NCBI RefSeq assembly: GCF_035762905.1
Contig: NZ_DASUCC010000038.1
Coordinates: 1-43,258, forward strand
Length of the DNA: 43,258 nucleotides
Direction of reading: 5' to 3'
Source of the DNA: DASYTH01 sp035762905
GTDB taxonomy: Bacteria > Actinomycetota > Actinomycetes > Mycobacteriales > Pseudonocardiaceae
The position numbers were made by a program, and so were the translations under genes. The notes below the pieces were generated by a model. That model saw only the letters and a program-made list of their open reading frames with translations, searched no databases and was not told the origin of the DNA. Shown here piece by piece: positions 41,810 through 43,258 of this stretch; the first letter of the stretch is position 1, and each line of letters begins with the position of its first letter.

Positions 41810-42948
41810 CCGAGTACTCGCACCTGCCGGAGGATCGGCGGGTGCGGCTCGAACGCACCGAAACCGTTGCGGTCAAGGAACTTGCGCCGCTGGCCGCGGC
41901 CGGCGCGCCGGGGGTGATCAACCGGCCGCTGCTGGCCGCGCTGGCCGGGCACGGGCTGCTCGGCCAGGTGTTCCGCCGGGACGGCGAGGATTTCCTGCCC
42001 ACCTCGGCGATCGACCTGTGCCTGATCCGGGAGGGCCTGGCCCGGCACTGCACCGAGGCGGAGACCGCGCTGGCCGTGCAGGGCCTCGGCGCCTACCCGA
42101 TCCTGCGCGCCGGCCGGCCCGAGGTGGTGCGGACCTGGCTGCCGCGCATCGCCGCCGGCGAGGCGGCCGCCGCGTTCGCGCTGACCGAGCCGGACGCCGG
42201 CTCCGACGTGGGATCGCTGGCCATGCGGGCGGAACCCGACCGTGGCGGGTTCCGGCTCTCCGGTGAGAAGGCGTTCATCTCCAACGCACCGGACGCGGAC
42301 ATCTACACCGTGTTCGCCCGCACCACACCGGGCGCCGGGTCGCGCGGGATCACCGCGTTCGCCGTGCCGCGGGACTCGGCCGGCCTGTCCGGCGAGCGGA
42401 TCACCCTGGTCTCGCCGCACCCGATCGGCCGGCTGCGGTTCGACAACGTCTTCGTGCCGGGCACGCACCTGCTCGGCGAGCTCGACGGCGGCATGCGGGT
42501 GGCCATGCGGACGCTGGACCTGTTCCGGCCGAGTGTCGGCGCGTTCGCGGTCGGGATGGGTCAGGCGGCGCTGGACGCGGCGGTCGCGCACGCCGCCGCC
42601 CGGCCGGCGTTCGGCCGGCTGCTGCGCGACTTCCAGGCGGTCTCGCACCAACTCGCCGAGGTGGCCACCCGGCTGCACGCGGCCCGGCTGCTGGTGCACG
42701 ACGCGGCCGCCGCCTACGACGCCGGCTCCGGGCGCACCGGCCACCTCTCGGCGATGGCCAAGCTGTTCGCCACCGAGACCGCGCAGTTCGCCGTGGACGT
42801 GGCGATCCAGGTGCACGGCGCCCGCGCGCTCGAGCACGGCCACCTGCTCGAGCACCTCTACCGCGAGGTGCGCGCGCCGCGCATCTACGAGGGCGCCACC
42901 GAGATCCAGCGGGAGATCATCGCCCGGCACCTGTTCGGCACCCGCTGA
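41806..42948 (+). CDS. Acyl-CoA dehydrogenase
   Basis: A 380-residue acyl-CoA dehydrogenase beginning with a GTG overlapping the RidA stop (GTGA). LTEPDAGSDVGSLAMR binds flavin and substrate, SGEKAFISNAPDADIYTVFAR follows, and the C-terminal IYEGATEIQREIIARHL carries the catalytic Glu in its usual place. It is the last gene of the rightward arm and would desaturate an alicyclic or ring-opened acyl-CoA from the aminobenzoyl-CoA pathway. Confidence 0.9.
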   Translation: MTEYSHLPEDRRVRLERTETVAVKELAPLAAAGAPGVINRPLLAALAGHGLLGQVFRRDGEDFLPTSAIDLCLIREGLARHCTEAETALAVQGLGAYPILRAGRPEVVRTWLPRIAAGEAAAAFALTEPDAGSDVGSLAMRAEPDRGGFRLSGEKAFISNAPDADIYTVFARTTPGAGSRGITAFAVPRDSAGLSGERITLVSPHPIGRLRFDNVFVPGTHLLGELDGGMRVAMRTLDLFRPSVGAFAVGMGQAALDAAVAHAAARPAFGRLLRDFQAVSHQLAEVATRLHAARLLVHDAAAAYDAGSGRTGHLSAMAKLFATETAQFAVDVAIQVHGARALEHGHLLEHLYREVRAPRIYEGATEIQREIIARHLFGTR

Positions 42949-42998
42949 CGGCCGAAATACCGTCCCGGCGCACGGTGGCGGCCGGGACACTGCGGGTC

Positions 42999-43258
42999 AT
43001 GGACGGACAGATGCAGGTCGTCTACGAGCCGATCAACGCCGCCGTGCCGCAACTGAACAAGCAGGTGGGCGTGCTGGACAACGGGCACGGCACGCTGACC
43101 GCGCGGCAGGTACCCGCCGAGGCGTTCGCCCGGGTGGACGCCTCCGCGCAGGCCGCGTCGACCCACGCGAACACCGTCGCCGAGAACGCCCGGCTGCTCA
43201 AGGCCGCCGCCGGCCGGCTGGACGGCATCATCGGCGAGATGCGCGGCACCGTGACCGC
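42999..43258 (+). CDS. Small EspC/ESX-like helical protein, partial at window end
   Basis: An ATG at 42999 opens a frame with no stop to the end of the window (86 codons visible). The product starts MDGQMQVVYEPINAAVPQLN and continues with LTARQVPAEAFARVDASAQ and helical ANTVAENARLLKAAAGRLDGIIGEMRG. It resembles the small alpha-helical ESX-secretion-associated (EspC-like, DUF2580-type) or WXG100-like proteins of actinomycetes, mainly by the PAEAF(A/G)R turn between two helices. No Shine-Dalgarno is obvious. It is unrelated in function to the anthranilate island. Confidence 0.6.
   Translation, partial: MDGQMQVVYEPINAAVPQLNKQVGVLDNGHGTLTARQVPAEAFARVDASAQAASTHANTVAENARLLKAAAGRLDGIIGEMRGTVT

Overview
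This 43 kb window is GC-rich (roughly 70 percent or more by eye) and densely packed with protein genes, many joined by ATGA/GTGA/TGATG stop-start overlaps. The gene content points to an actinomycete, most likely a Pseudonocardiaceae-type genus: a fused FO synthase for coenzyme F420, F420-type oxidoreductase families, an actinobacterial acVLRF1 release factor, a fused isobutyryl-CoA mutase (IcmF), an LCP cell-wall ligase and many acyl-CoA and TetR genes. The genus cannot be fixed from the sequence alone. I saw no tRNA, rRNA, insertion sequence, prophage or CRISPR array.

Layout. 1-298: 3' end of an XdhC-type gene. 392-6345: a seven-gene operon (SDR, MaoC hydratase, two acyl-CoA dehydrogenases, TetR regulator, ROK kinase, class II aldolase) behind a CTAAGC-N4-GCTTAG operator. 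6335-9574: fbiC and a DoxX gene on the minus strand. 9650-11759: a PNPOx-family protein and a two-component pair whose kinase has no sensor domain. 11772-15898: hbd and icmF (minus), divergent from a PaaI thioesterase and a Bcp peroxiredoxin. 16853-19494: LCP protein, alpha/beta hydrolase and TetR (minus). The TetR gene is divergent from an NmrA-like gene, a DDN-type protein and a MocA-like nucleotidyltransferase across a perfect 21-bp operator. 21394-25659: ABC exporter, a gene-poor stretch with possible gene relics, a small HTH protein and an ABC-F ATPase. 25836-26603: a second SDR with the same CTAAGC operator. 26657-29473: dgt, acVLRF1 and a Pro-rich membrane protein. 29511-32397: lycopene cyclase and an EAL-CBS-GGDEF protein with degenerate catalytic motifs.

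The most interesting region is 32390-42948. It reads as a self-contained tryptophan/anthranilate catabolic island. A PaaX-type regulator, tryptophan 2,3-dioxygenase and kynureninase run leftward. Seven coupled genes run rightward: an LLM flavin/F420 oxidoreductase, a 2-aminobenzoyl-CoA monooxygenase/OYE fusion, a creatininase-family hydrolase, a benzoate/2-aminobenzoate-CoA ligase, an enoyl-CoA hydratase, a RidA-like protein and an acyl-CoA dehydrogenase. The inferred flow is tryptophan to N-formylkynurenine, kynurenine, anthranilate, 2-aminobenzoyl-CoA, then a dearomatised CoA ester that enters beta-oxidation-like steps.

Oddities of the island: (i) no classical kynurenine formamidase, but a creatininase-fold hydrolase with a complete metal site; (ii) both catalytic histidines of the OYE domain are aspartates; (iii) the RidA protein lacks the deaminase arginine; (iv) the two transcription units share a nearly symmetric overlapping promoter in which each -10-like hexamer lies 7 nt before an ATG; (v) a 38-bp tandem duplication creates two coupled 13-residue mini-ORFs before the monooxygenase. 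The window ends inside a small EspC/ESX-like gene.
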